Assembly: GCA_020541205.1 (NCBI GenBank)
Contig: CP048208.1
Location: 1,426,001-1,490,000, forward strand
Length of the DNA: 64,000 bases
Source: Candidatus Hartigia pinicola
Lineage (GTDB): Bacteria > Pseudomonadota > Gammaproteobacteria > Enterobacterales > Enterobacteriaceae
Reading direction: 5' to 3'
Part shown: positions 1-12,300 of the stretch, in pieces
Layout of the letters: each line of letters begins with the position of its first letter
Position numbering within the stretch: the first letter of the stretch is position 1
Translations under genes and position numbers: made by a program
Notes under the pieces: model-generated
The model's database searches: none
Told to the model about the DNA's origin: nothing
The model's input: only the letters and a program-made list of their open reading frames with translations

Positions 1-3000
1 CAATTGGCGCCTCATTACTATTTTACTCTAAATTGAACTAAAATTTCACATAAATTCATAAATTCACATTATTAATATAATGAAAATTGACACCAGTATT
101 TTTTATATTCACGAAAATAATCATAATATTACAAGATAAGTATACGAAATATTGTTGCTATAGTAAAAGTGATGTATCGACTTAATTGCAAGAAGTGAAA
201 TAATAATTATTAAATCGTATTCTTGTCATAATACAAATTTTATAAATTAATACTAATAATAAATAATCTAATTTAAATATAAATTTAAAACTAGCTTGAC
301 GCACAATTATAAGTATTAAAGTTAGAAAAAGAAATATGAAATATCTAACTCTTATTTGATGATACTGAAAAAAATACAGAACTAATAAAACAATAATTTT
401 AACTTGATGATTCATTAAAAACATTCACTCAATTTTTTTAAAAATTAAAATATTATTAAACAATTATACAGATTACCTAGAATAATATTCTGTTTTAAGA
501 TTACAATTCGCATTGATATTTTATGTATTTAATCATGAAAATATTAGGTTATGTATGCCTAAATATTAATAAAATAACAATTATCACTCTAGTATAAAAT
601 CTACTGAGCGATGAAAAAAGTTATTGTTTACATTATTTTGATAGCATTTTACTGAAATATTAAAATATAGAATTCTAGAATAAAAAACATTCTTTTTAAT
701 ATTATAATACTTTTCTATTTTACGATACTTTTGTAAACTATATTATATTTTATTCTTATTATAATGATATTTTCTGATATCAGGAATATTTCTTCACTAT
801 ACTAAAAACTAAAATAATTATTTTTCTATTAATGCGAACTATAATGTTAAAGCCTTACTAGGACAAGTAATAACACTATAGTACTCATAAATTAAAAGCA
901 TAATCTTTCAGCACTTAACTCACCTCACCTGCTTATAAAACCATTATCTGCAAACATAATAATTCTCTTACTCAAAACATTTAATGATGGTATAAAAATG
1001 CTTATATAAGGTACATATTTTCATACACAATTATATTTCAGTTAATAATTTTTACTAGTTATATATTTAAAGTTTCACGACATAACCCCTAGAAAATTTT
1101 TTTATTGTTTTATCAAATAATCTTTTACCTTTATATGGTATAGTTTCTCCGACTAAACTAATTCTATTAAATTTCTTATTTAATTATTTAAAAATTTTTT
1201 ACATTAAAAACTAAAAAGTAGCTAAATCAGTTTTAATGTGCACATTAACTTAGAGACAGACTTTGTTATTAATTATGCTGAAATAAATAAAGTTACTAAT
1301 AAACATGACTGATGTTTTGAATGTACTTAAACTTGAAATATATGTAATATAGAACTACTTAACAAAAATTTACTTTATTGTCTGTCATCTTCTTTAAAAA
1401 AATAAAAACGTTTTAAAGATGCTAGTAAGTTATAGATTTTATTATATCCTTTAAAAAATTTTGAATAACCTAAATTATATCAAAAATCTCAGAAAAATTA
1501 AATATTATTAAAACTAGTAATTCAATATAAAAATCTTAACAGATCTTAAATAAAAAAACGTGAATGTTCATATTAATCTGTATATTCACTGATATATTTT
1601 TTATATTAGACTGTCAACATAATCTTTATTAAATATAATAATAACAATATTGTAATAGCATTAAATACTTAAAGAAATGCTCTTCCAAGCACTTTAAAAT
1701 TATCTTAAAGAAAGCTTTATCTACTTCAACTACAAAGATACAATTGCTCAAAATCAATCTCTACTTTGAGTTAAGACAGGTAATCTTAGTACAGAAAAAC
1801 ATTTTACTACGTAAAATAAAAGTCTAAAATAACATTTTTAATATATCTCACTATTTTTATCGTTACGATGCATATACAAAGATTAAAAAAACAATCTTAA
1901 TAACATTTAAATGAATAAATATAATAACTAAATCTTACAGTACCTACAATATTCACCCCTGTAGTTAGTATACAATAACTGGATGCGCTACTAATATGTG
2001 GTTCAATTTATATCCGACAATATGACAAGATTAGACTAATCGAGACTATATTATTTAACTCGTATGTAAAACTAAGTAATAAAATAGAGCTATTATAAAA
2101 ATCATAAAAATTATATATTATTATTAGTTTTTTATTTATCTACATACAAAAACACAGTATATGCATTAAAAACTAGATAAAACATTATAGACAATACTAT
2201 ATATATAGTATTTTTAAAAAAAATCTTGCAATACATCTTACAATTATTGATGATTACGAGTCAAAACAAAAAAAGATTACAGTATCTGTCAAATTTTAAG
2301 AAATCATTGCAATTATGCAGTTACTGATATTCACAGGGATATATATTACAATACTTTAGATTTCATCATGTAATCGGAATATTAAATAATCTATGTAAAA
2401 TTTATTAAAGTCTCATTAAAACTATTTAAATACATAATGAAATACTAAAAATTCCTGATTCATATCGAAAAATTTTAAATTCTTAAATAAGAAAGTTTAA
2501 ATTTTAATATCGCAGTTCAGAGCAATATTTACCGTAACAAAATATTAACTATGAATCTAACTAGGTATTTCAACGGCTATTTAAAATCTAGTTATTTATA
2601 TTACTAGATAGTTTTTAGTATAAGCGTCAACATTTGATAAAACTGATAACTATAATTAGTAGCTAGAACAGTAATGATTGGTGCAGTATCGATAATAACG
2701 TCACGAAATATACTATAAGATAATACATTCATCTCGTGATACATTATGAGAACTATTGCAATGAAAAATTTCATACTGTGAAATAACATGTTCTGCAAAT
2801 GATATTTTTATATACTACTTTATTTCTACTATCTATTTAAAGATTACGAAAGTAAATACCATATCATCATTTAAATAATCTTCTAAACACAAAGACAGAA
2901 AATGAATGAAGCTAAATATAACGCACTAAACGATAAAAGTGTTGATGTTATCTTCAAAAACATAGAGGTTTTTAGAATCTAATTAAAATTTAATCAGGAG

Positions 3001-6000
3001 TTTACTTCCTAACTGATACTATATTCATACTAGTTATTAATTTTTTGATAAAATTATTGCACTAACAACATTGATACGTACTTATGTAAGTACAGATAAA
3101 ATTCCAGAAAATTGTATACTCTCAAATCGTACAATACAAATTTAAAATGATATTAATTGAGTTCCTCTATTATATGTCTTTTTATCTTTCTTAAAAGAAA
3201 AAATTTTACATAATTAATAATGTTTACACTATTAGTTGCACGCACTATTTACTAATAGTATTATCAGGCATACATCTTTCTAACCTATTGAATTTAAATA
3301 CATTTAATAATCTAAATTAAAATAAATCTTAGTAGATTAGACTGCCTAAAAATTTTTTAGTAATTGACTTAATTCATCACTCAATAATCTTGATATTCTG
3401 ATTCCAAATTTTAAACAAATTAAATTATTTATATTTTAATTAAAATATATTAAAATGTAAACATATAGTAATAACTTATTGCCTCTATCCTATAGAATTG
3501 TTAATAATCTAAAAAATTAATTTATCATATTGAAAATATAACACACAAAATTAATGAGAATGTTATTGTTTCTCACCCTGAATTGCATCTAATAGTAACT
3601 AGACTAACCTTGCTATCTATAATATAGTATTATTTATTTCAATTATACTATAATTCAAAAGTTGAAATATTGATGCAGAATAAATACTAAAAAATGATTT
3701 ATTCAATCACAACGTTGTTCTAAAAATATCTATAAATGAAAAAATACATTTTAAAATTTAAGTATTTTATTCAACTTATTAATAACCTCAATATCATACT
3801 TCTATGTAAAGTTTTATATAGTTTCGCATTCTTTATGAGTGTATTCTAGCAGAAACTTTAAAATAATCATCCAATAAATTTTCTTTATTTTATTTACAAG
3901 TTCTAAAATGTTAAAACGTATTTATCACTTAGCGATAATTCTATTAATATTACCCTTTTCTCTAAAAGAGTATATTACTCATAGTTTCCGTAACACAACA
4001 AATAAAAAATAACTATAGTATGAATTTTCTGTAGACACAAATTTATTCTTAACTAATACAGCACTAATTCATCTCTCAAAAAAGAAAATATTTTATCTAA
4101 TTGTCGTAGCACAATTATTGATGGTAACTATAAACTTGAATATGCTTCGTAGATTTGAAGCAATGTCTAGATCACTATTAATATTAAATAAAAATATTAG
4201 TACGTGATTCAAGGGGATAAAATCATGACGTTTGGTAGCATTGTTTCAATAGGTGATCTAATATTTAATTATTTATTTATCAAATCTTTATATAGTGTTA
4301 TAAATAAAACCGTAGTATTACTGATATAGATCAACTCACTAAAGTGTATACAATAGATATTACATTTATTTTTAAGTAAAGGTGAACAATAACACACGAT
4401 ATCTAATCATCGTTAATATTTGAGAAAAAATGTTAGCATATTATATAGAATGTTTTCAATCAGAAAAAACAATCAATGTTAGATGAACACATTTTACAAG
4501 ATGTCGAAAATACTTTAATAACTCTTTTAAATATCAGCGATATGATTTCTAAGAAACTTAAAATTATGTTCTATGAACTCATATTCTTATATTATATCAA
4601 AATAAAAAGCTCAGTATGGATCTATCTTAAAGATAAAGTTTAGTATATAATATATACTATCAGAAAATATTTGACTTCTAATATAGTTCTCTGATAATAC
4701 ATGCTTTACAGAGGATAAAGCTTTTGTCATTTATTCATAATCATTTAACGCATTAAGTTAATACGATTAATAATTTTTTCTGTTTTCTTGTTTTGAAAAA
4801 AAGCAAAAATTAATCATTTACTTAACATCTCGAAAAATATTATTACTCATAAGACTCACTTATTATTTTTTAACATGTAATTGTATTGTGATCTAATAAA
4901 ACAGCACTATGCATTAATATAAAATAAATTTAATCTTGCTATAATATAATTATTTAAATAAACAACAGTCTCTGAAAATCATTTTCACAGCGAAATAAGT
5001 TAAACACTTAATGCTATAATACTAAAACTAATATAGTTCACTCAATCTCTTGTAATTATACTGGTCATTAATTATATATTGAGTGTTCTCTTACATTGTA
5101 TTTTCAGTGAAAAAAAATCATTATGCAGGTTGCATGTAAAATATATTTATGTTAAAATTATGCTTTGACTAAAAATACTTAGCACAAAATGAAAGTATAT
5201 TTTATTTTATCTCGTACAACAAGATTGATTAGGTTTATAAGAATTCAATACAATCAATGATCTTTATCAAATTGTGTATAACGTATACGTGAACCATTTT
5301 TAATTCAGTAAATTACTAATTAACTGCATTTAACTATTTATGATAACTATTTTTATTTATAAATCTGTTTAGATTTAGTTTTAGAGTACCAAGACAACTT
5401 GAATTTAAAACTATATCACCCTCAATATCCATAGGAATGAATTAAATAAATTCTATATTTATCGTTTATTTAATCACTGTACAATTAGCGCGACTGAACA
5501 TAAAACAACACGGATATTACCTAACAAATGAATATAACATAGTATAACACATCTTCTTCAGACTCATTAGGATTAGTGCCACATGGAAAGCTAGAAGTAA
5601 TCATAAGCACACTAGTCTGAAATATATTCATTTGAACTATTAATATCAGCTAGTATCAAAATACGTTTAAATAATAGCAATGATTCATTTTAATACTTGT
5701 ATTAAGAAATTTTAAAATCATATTTTATAACAAACACAAGAATATAAATCACAGAAGAAATTGAAATTATTATCTTACTATTTCACAGAAAGAATGAAGT
5801 GCACTAGCAGTAGTAGATAAATAGATTTTTTCTCTTAGTACTCAACCTCAAGATTTTTATACTGTACATTCTTGCTTGTTCTGAATGAACAGTACATTGA
5901 GAAATAGTAAATAAAATTTTAGTAAATTAATATAATTTTTGATTAATTAAAATCCATTATGATTTAACCTTCTACACATATCAGTAACTAATCTCTTTTA

Positions 6001-6829
6001 CATTAATGTCTTGTATATGCCTTAATAATGTCTTGTATAATTAAATTTTAGTCAAAAATCTCACTAGAAATAGTAATAAAAAAAGTATTTTTCACATTTT
6101 TATCAAAAAGATAACTTTAAAGTCTAAAATTATAGATCTTATTATTGTACTACCATTTGTATGCAAAAAATTTGCATAGCATAATACTATATAATGAAAT
6201 TATATTCATTTCCCAAAAAAAAGATCTGTACCGTTTATTATATACATAATATTTTCATAAAAAGAAACGGAGCGCAGTTTTTATTATCTTGTTTGAGATT
6301 CATGTACATTTTTTATTATATCACGCATATTTAATATTTCTAATTAATAATAAAAACCTTTTTATTAAAATCTAATTGATATATAAATAAATTTAACTAC
6401 TAATAACTTAATTGAAACTAATTTAAAGTGATCTATCTAAGAAAATAGTTAAAAGCTATACATGTATAAAATGAACTCATTTTTATCACTAACACTGTAT
6501 TCAAGTACTTACTTATGTCCTTAAAAAACAAGGAGCTCATTAATAAATAAAGAATGAATTTATAAATTAGTTCTAGCGTTTTAATAACGTGCTTAATTGT
6601 AATATCATATTCTATTTAATCATAAATATTATACTAATAGTACTACCATGAATTAGTCAACATAGACATTTTAACAAAAAAACCAATCGCATAGTTAACA
6701 TATAACATAATGAATAAGTGAATTGTTTTATTCATTTAATTAATTGCTAAAATTATATTTTAAATATTCTTAGAACCTGTACTCATGTTATTAACATTAC
6801 TAGTCATTGTAATTTTACCTCATTGTACC
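1..6829. other. Decayed non-coding DNA, no recognisable gene
   Basis: About 6.8 kb of very AT-rich DNA, with no open frame that resembles a known protein on either strand. Enterobacterial gene order would place the rest of sucC and then sucD here on the minus strand, downstream of sucB. Apart from the sucC start described separately, I could not align any part of it to those proteins by eye. The short open frames at 182-424 and 2604-2798 have biased, low-complexity composition and no family resemblance. Confidence 0.7.
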
Positions 6830-6999
6830 TCCTTTTAGAATATCTACTAACATTCATCTAATTAGTTACTAATATATAATTCATAACCATTTTAGATTCT
6901 AGATTCATTTTTCTAATATTAAATAGGCATAACCTATTATCATGGCCAGACTATAACATTCAAAAACAGCATGATGTGATACTCCCATAAATTAATCAA
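6830..6999 (-). pseudogene. sucC: sucC remnant (succinyl-CoA synthetase beta subunit), N-terminal part
   Basis: SucC would be the ATP-grasp beta subunit of succinyl-CoA synthetase, encoded just downstream of sucB. Reading the minus strand from about 6996 gives I-N-L-W-E-Y-H, matching the family start M-N-L-H-E-Y-Q. A G-Y-A follows at the expected spacing for the segment P-V-G-Y-A, and then a Trp and an Arg at about the spacing of the next conserved block. The start codon reads ATT instead of ATG, several in-frame stops interrupt the reading, and at least one frameshift is needed. Beyond about 6830 the trace is lost. The position directly after sucB in the same orientation matches the enterobacterial sdhCDAB-sucABCD order and is independent support. 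Seen: the residue matches and stops. Inferred: orthology. Confidence 0.7.
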
Positions 7000-7130
7000 C
7001 GCTATGTTCATCATTGAGTATGTAGAGTCTTGATTTACTTCTTAAAAGTATCACTAATCTAAAAATTAATAAAACCAATTAAATCAGTTTTTTAAGACTA
7101 AACACATTTTTCACCTATTTTCTGATATAG

Positions 7131-8339
7131 TTATATTTTTAACAATAACCGAGTTGGATCTTCTAGTAATTCTTTAATAACAATTAAGAACTTAATTGAA
7201 TCACTACCATCGATCAAGCGATGGTCATAAGATAATGCAAGATACATCATTGGAAGAATTTCAACCTTATTATTAACCGCCATAGGACGATCTTGAATAA
7301 CATGCATGCCTAAGATTGCACTCTGTGGTGGGTTAATAATAGGCGTAGACATCAGAGAACCAAATACGCCACCATTAGTAATAGTAAAGTTACCACCACT
7401 TAAATCTTCAATAGTTAATTGATTCGCTTGTCCTTTAAGAGTAAATTCTTTAATTTTTTTTTCAATGTCACCCATGTTACTTATATCAACATCACGTAAT
7501 ACTGGTGTTACTAAACCACGACTTGTTGAAATAGCTATGCTAATATCGAAGTAATTATGATAAACAATATCAGAACCATCAATTGATGCATTCACTTCTG
7601 GATAACGTTTTAATGCTTCAACGGCAGCTTTAACGTAAAAAGACATAAAACCTAAACGTACATCATGTTGTTTTTCAAAAATTTCATTGTATTTTTTACG
7701 AAAATCCTTAATAGGTTGCATGTTAACTTCATTAAAAGTTGTTAACGTTGCCATGCTATTTTGAGCTTTTAATAAACGTTCAGAAATACATTGACGTAAT
7801 CGTGTCATTGGTATATGTTTTTTACTGCGATGATCCGTGGAAGATTTTAGTTCTGCATCTGATTGAACTGACGATTCTCTGTTGTTTTCTACTAAGTATT
7901 TTGCAGTATATTGACTAGTTAATCTACTATTCACTACAGCCTCTCTAATATCTACTGAATTCAGGTCATCTTCAGACACTGAGCAACAAGTATCTGGTGT
8001 TAGTATATTGTTATTTTTTTCTTCTAAGCTTTCAGCTTGGTAGTATTCAAGTGTTTTTACCTCTACAGATTGAATTACTTCTGGAATACTCGTACTATCA
8101 TATACATAAATACGACCTAGTAATTGTTTAGATATTACTATTGCGCCTTCATCCTCTATAATAGTTTCCAAGACACCTTGTTCACGTGCATAGACTTCTA
8201 AAATTACTTTGTCAGTTTCAATTTCAACCAGTACTTCATCATGCTTAACATTATCACCTGGTTTTTTATGCCATCTAGCAACTGTAGCATTAGCAACAGA
8301 TTCAGGCAGATCTGGAACAATAATTTCTAGATCACTCAT
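7131..8339 (-). CDS. sucB: Dihydrolipoyl succinyltransferase, E2 of 2-oxoglutarate dehydrogenase
   Basis: SucB is the core of the 2-oxoglutarate dehydrogenase complex. It carries the lipoyl arm and transfers succinyl to CoA. At 402 residues it is close to the E. coli length (405). The N-terminal lipoyl domain (about 1-77) keeps the lipoylated lysine K44 in an E-T-D-K-V context. The C-terminal catalytic domain (about 175-402) is highly conserved and ends with the active-site motif DHRLIDG, with His373. The region between is odd: residues about 113-150 sit where the peripheral subunit-binding domain should be. They keep only scattered hydrophobic positions plus R-L-T, and have lost the basic pair and the glycine-rich G-T-G-x-G-G-R core that normally binds E3. 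The start is supported by AAGGA just upstream. The gene is 15 bases after sucA, so the two are almost certainly co-transcribed. Confidence 0.97.
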   Translation of the reverse strand: MSDLEIIVPDLPESVANATVARWHKKPGDNVKHDEVLVEIETDKVILEVYAREQGVLETIIEDEGAIVISKQLLGRIYVYDSTSIPEVIQSVEVKTLEYYQAESLEEKNNNILTPDTCCSVSEDDLNSVDIREAVVNSRLTSQYTAKYLVENNRESSVQSDAELKSSTDHRSKKHIPMTRLRQCISERLLKAQNSMATLTTFNEVNMQPIKDFRKKYNEIFEKQHDVRLGFMSFYVKAAVEALKRYPEVNASIDGSDIVYHNYFDISIAISTSRGLVTPVLRDVDISNMGDIEKKIKEFTLKGQANQLTIEDLSGGNFTITNGGVFGSLMSTPIINPPQSAILGMHVIQDRPMAVNNKVEILPMMYLALSYDHRLIDGSDSIKFLIVIKELLEDPTRLLLKI

Positions 8340-8354
8340 CTTATATCCTTGAAT

Positions 8355-11162
8355 TTATTTAATATTTAAAGCATTATTAAGCAAAGACCATTGCTGTTCC
8401 TGGTGAACTGAAGTATACCCAACAGCTGGAGATGAAGAAGCATTACGACCTATATAAAGTAAAATTCCCTTTTCTGGAAGAGCTGTACGGAAATTATGTT
8501 GGCTATAAGACCAAGCACCATAGTTTACAGGTTCCTCCTGACACCAAATGAACTCTTTCACATGTGCATATTGTGATAATATTTCTTGAAGATCTTCATG
8601 CGGGAATGGATACAGTTGCTCAATACGCACAATAGCCACATTGATTTGTTTATTCTTACGACGCTGATTTAACAGATCATAGTAGACTTTACCTGAACAC
8701 ATAATAACGCGCTTTAAGTTTTTTGAATCAATGGCATCTATTTCACCAATCACTACTTGGAATTTTCCATTTACCAATTCTTCTAAACTAGAGACTGCTA
8801 ATGGATGACGAAGTAAAGATTTAGGTGATATCACAATTAAAGGACGACGCATAACACGCAAAAACTGACGACGAAGCATATGGTAAACTTGAGCCGGTGT
8901 AGAAGGTATACATACTTGTATATTTTTGTTTGCACAAAGCTGTAAGTATCGCTCTAAACGTGCAGATGAATGTTCTGGGCCCTGTCCTTCATAACCATGA
9001 GGTAACAACATAACTAAACCACACATTAAACCCCATTTTTGCTCACCTGAACTAATAAACTGGTCAATAACTACTTGCGCACAATTAGCAAAATCACCAA
9101 ATTGCGCTTCCCAAATAGTTAGAGTATTATGCTCTGTCATTGCATAACCATATTCAAATGCTAGTATTGCATTTTCAGTTAGCACAGAATCCCAAACATT
9201 AAAAATGCCTTGTCTGTTATGAATATTTTTCAATGGCACATAAACTGAACCATTTATCTGATTATGAATAACAGCATGACGATGAAAAAAAGTACCACGA
9301 CTCACATCTTCACCAGAAAGACGTACTGACACCCCCTCATTCACTAATGTTGCATAAGCCAACATTTCTGCCGCACCCCAATCAAATAATTTTTTGCATT
9401 TCGCCATATCTGTGCGGTCTGAGTAAATTTTTTTTACGCGAGCATGAGCAATAAATGCATCAGGAATTGTACTAATTTTTATGGCTAGTTTTTGTAAACG
9501 TTTAAAATTATATGTAGACTTATACTCCTCATTCCAGTCATGATTGAAGTGAGTGTTGCATTCATTGGAATATAAACCAATTTCACGACACTCCTCAACT
9601 ATACAGTCTCCTGTATTTAATTTATTACGGTACAAATTAACCATTGAAGTGGCTTGCGCTACTGTAAGAACGCCATCTGAAATTAAGCGATCTGCATAGA
9701 TTTTACGTGCAGTTGGATGTTTGTAAATTTTTTGGTACATCATTGGCTGAGTTACATGTGGCTCATCAGCTTCGTTATGACCATGACGACGATAACACAC
9801 AAGATCAATCATAACATCACGTTTAAATTTATTACGAAAATCCAAAGCTATACGAGTAATAAATACAACTGCTTCTGGGTCATCAGCATTAACATGAAAG
9901 ATGGGAGCTTGAATTATCTTCATAATATCTGTACAATATTCTGTTGAGCGAATATCTTGTAAATTAGAAGTAGTAAAACCAATTTGGTTATTGATAACGA
10001 TACGTACTGTACCACCAACTTCATAACCACGTACCTGAGACATGTTAAGTGTCTCCTGCACTACACCTTGACCTATTATTGCTGCATCACCATGAATCGT
10101 AATTGGCAGAATCGTATCAGTGCAAAACTGATCAAGACGGTCACGACGAGCACGGACCGATCCCATAACTACTGGGTTGATAATTTCAAGGTGAGATGGA
10201 TTAAAAACTAATGATAAGTGCACACATGAATCTTTAGTTTTAAAGTCTGCAGAAAAACCTTGATGATATTTTACATCTCCTGAACTTGTGTGTTGTTTAT
10301 TCTGACCTCTAAACTCAGAAAATAACTCAGTTGGTTTTTTACCTAATATATTAATTAATACGTTCAGACGGCCTCGATGAGCCATACCCATAACAATTGC
10401 AGATATATTTTTTTTTCCTGCATAATGAATTAAATCTTTTAACATGGGAATTAATGAATCACTTCCTTCTAATGAGAAACGTTTAACACCTGGAAATTTA
10501 ACATCTAAATAACGTTCCAATCCTTCCGCTGCTGTTAATGCAACTAAAAAACGACGTTTTTCTTCTTTAGAGAACTTTTTAACAAAATTTGAAGATTCAA
10601 GACGATTCTGGATCCAACGTTTTTCATCAGTATTTGTAATGTGCATATATTCTGCACCAATAGAACTGCAATAAACACGTTTTAATTCATTATACAAATC
10701 ATTAAGTGTCATGGTTGCATTGTTTATAGAAAAAGAACCCACGTTAAATGTATTATTAAAATCTTCTTTTGTTAAATTATAGAATCCTGGATCTAAATCA
10801 GGAAGAGCTTTATGTGTCGATAAGCCTAATGGATCAAGATTTGCGTTTTGATAACCACGTAAACGGAACGCATTAATTAACTGAAAGACTTGCACTTGTT
10901 TTACGTGAATACTGGAGTTAACAACAGAGGTATTATCACGAGTGAAATTTTTAGTTAAGAAAAAAATATGTTCACATGCTTTCGAATGAAATTTCTTAGT
11001 TTTAATATCTGCTTCAGATAATGCTTGGAAAATAGATTGCCAGTCAGTATCCACAGAAGTAGGATCAATTAAATAATTTTTATAAAGCTGTTCTATATAA
11101 ATCTGGTTTTCACCCGATAAATAGCTCAAATATAGCCAATCTTTTATTACACTATTCTGCAT
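8355..11162 (-). CDS. sucA: 2-oxoglutarate dehydrogenase E1 component
   Basis: SucA is the thiamine-diphosphate-dependent decarboxylase that commits 2-oxoglutarate to succinyl-CoA. The product is 935 residues against 933 in E. coli, and is collinear from the N-terminal M-Q-N-S-x-x-K-x-W-L-x-x-S-Y-L-S-G signature to the C-terminus. Conserved active-site segments are present: G-M-A-H-R-G-R-L-N-V-L, H-G-D-A-A, G-Q-G-V-V-Q-E-T-L-N and N-N-Q-I-G-F-T-T. The C-terminal transketolase-like domain (from the segment S-G-E-D-V-S-R-G-T-F onward) looks intact. An AAGGG ribosome-binding site precedes the ATG. It is the first intact gene of a sucA-sucB pair. Its former upstream neighbours sdhA and sdhB are decayed, and sucC downstream is decayed, so E1 and E2 survive without the flanking TCA steps. 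Retention may reflect a need for succinyl-CoA in biosynthesis (inference). Confidence 0.98.
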   Translation of the reverse strand: MQNSVIKDWLYLSYLSGENQIYIEQLYKNYLIDPTSVDTDWQSIFQALSEADIKTKKFHSKACEHIFFLTKNFTRDNTSVVNSSIHVKQVQVFQLINAFRLRGYQNANLDPLGLSTHKALPDLDPGFYNLTKEDFNNTFNVGSFSINNATMTLNDLYNELKRVYCSSIGAEYMHITNTDEKRWIQNRLESSNFVKKFSKEEKRRFLVALTAAEGLERYLDVKFPGVKRFSLEGSDSLIPMLKDLIHYAGKKNISAIVMGMAHRGRLNVLINILGKKPTELFSEFRGQNKQHTSSGDVKYHQGFSADFKTKDSCVHLSLVFNPSHLEIINPVVMGSVRARRDRLDQFCTDTILPITIHGDAAIIGQGVVQETLNMSQVRGYEVGGTVRIVINNQIGFTTSNLQDIRSTEYCTDIMKIIQAPIFHVNADDPEAVVFITRIALDFRNKFKRDVMIDLVCYRRHGHNEADEPHVTQPMMYQKIYKHPTARKIYADRLISDGVLTVAQATSMVNLYRNKLNTGDCIVEECREIGLYSNECNTHFNHDWNEEYKSTYNFKRLQKLAIKISTIPDAFIAHARVKKIYSDRTDMAKCKKLFDWGAAEMLAYATLVNEGVSVRLSGEDVSRGTFFHRHAVIHNQINGSVYVPLKNIHNRQGIFNVWDSVLTENAILAFEYGYAMTEHNTLTIWEAQFGDFANCAQVVIDQFISSGEQKWGLMCGLVMLLPHGYEGQGPEHSSARLERYLQLCANKNIQVCIPSTPAQVYHMLRRQFLRVMRRPLIVISPKSLLRHPLAVSSLEELVNGKFQVVIGEIDAIDSKNLKRVIMCSGKVYYDLLNQRRKNKQINVAIVRIEQLYPFPHEDLQEILSQYAHVKEFIWCQEEPVNYGAWSYSQHNFRTALPEKGILLYIGRNASSSPAVGYTSVHQEQQWSLLNNALNIK

Positions 11163-11479
11163 TATGATCCCTTAAGTCATTAAGGTTAAATTTTCCTTAT
11201 AATTAATTATCATACTTAAATATACTTAATATAGTTTTCTGAAAGCGATTTATATATGTCATCACTTTAAGTTTATTGTTATTATTTTATAATATTTCTG
11301 AGGAAATTTTAAAAACTAACTGTAGTTTTTTTAAAGAATTGATTAAGTTACTAGCACATTTCAGTTTAATGCATAATTACAATTTTTACTGAAGAATTAT
11401 CTTTTTTAAATTTTTTAACAAAAGATTATTTTTGTACTATAAAATAGTAATTTTATTCACTCATGTTGTAAGAAAATTC

Positions 11480-12090
11480 AGTACATAAAATTAACATCTT
11501 TCTCTAGATGATAACATTTAACACATGAACACTAACACCACTTATCTTTTTTCAAGAGCAAAAACCGATAAAATAATCACTTAAACAATCTCATTAAAAA
11601 TTGTGTTATATATTCTTTACTATTAATAATCCATTTTGACATTACTAAGAGATTCACTAAACTAATATATTTAGCTAAATTTTACTAAAAATATCAAATC
11701 ACTTAAAACATTCATAAAATACATTCATATAATTTCTTACTTTTTAAATTTTTCTCCTGACTGTAATATTCACATAAGTATATTTCTATAATCATTCATA
11801 ATGCTATAAAAAATATTTGATATTAAATATCAATTAAATAATGTTAATAATCAACAAACAAATTACTGATAAATTTAATAATAAATAAATAACTTCTTAT
11901 TCTAGTACGGCGTCAAACTCTTACAAAACTTTTGCAAATTTAATCATTGCTTCACATACCTACTCAGAATTTTAAATAACCTACAGTAGTAACTATTAAC
12001 AAAGCTAATATTTTAAAAAGCAATTCTTATTGCTAAACAATTAAAAGCTTAAACACCCTTTGAAAATCAATGTGTATGAAATGTCTTATG
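11480..12090 (-). pseudogene. sdhB: sdhB remnant (succinate dehydrogenase iron-sulfur subunit)
   Basis: SdhB normally carries three Fe-S clusters of succinate dehydrogenase. On the minus strand at 11540-11485 the reading is G-V-S-V-H-V, then L-N, then K-M-L. This lines up with the C-terminal cluster segment C-V-S-V-C-P-K-G-L-N and the terminal K-S-M-L. Two cluster cysteines are replaced and a short deletion lies between. The gap of about 300 bases to sucA resembles the usual sdhB-sucA spacing. The rest of the gene is too eroded to align, so the upper boundary is an estimate from gene length and the sdhA trace beyond it. Confidence 0.55.
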
Positions 12091-12119
12091 CAATACTATA
12101 TATTTTAAAAATTAGTTAC

Positions 12120-12300
12120 CACTGTCATATTTCTCCAGAATATTTTTGAGAAAAGTACCACACATATATTACTATGTTACACTTGAGAAAGAAAACGATA
12201 AAAAAGAGCTAGATTTTTACTAACTCGTATTAAAACATATCCTTAGTAAGAAATGTATCAGTTATGGATCGTAATCCAGCAATACTTCTATGATCCTTAA
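12120..12300 (-). pseudogene. sdhA: sdhA remnant (succinate dehydrogenase flavoprotein), C-terminal part
   Basis: SdhA is the FAD-bearing subunit of succinate dehydrogenase. On the minus strand around 12160-12130 a Trp, a Tyr six residues on and a Glu nine residues on reproduce the spacing of the conserved N-W-L-C-H-S-L-Y-L-P-E segment. Around 12290-12200 a D-T and a later E-x-x-x-x-x-L pattern fit the segment L-D-D-T ... E-C-L-E-L-D-N-L. Stops interrupt both. The location, upstream of the sdhB trace in the same orientation, is what the sdhCDAB-sucAB order predicts. The evidence is positional plus short matches, so confidence is moderate. The rest of sdhA, sdhD and sdhC could not be traced. 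Confidence 0.45.
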
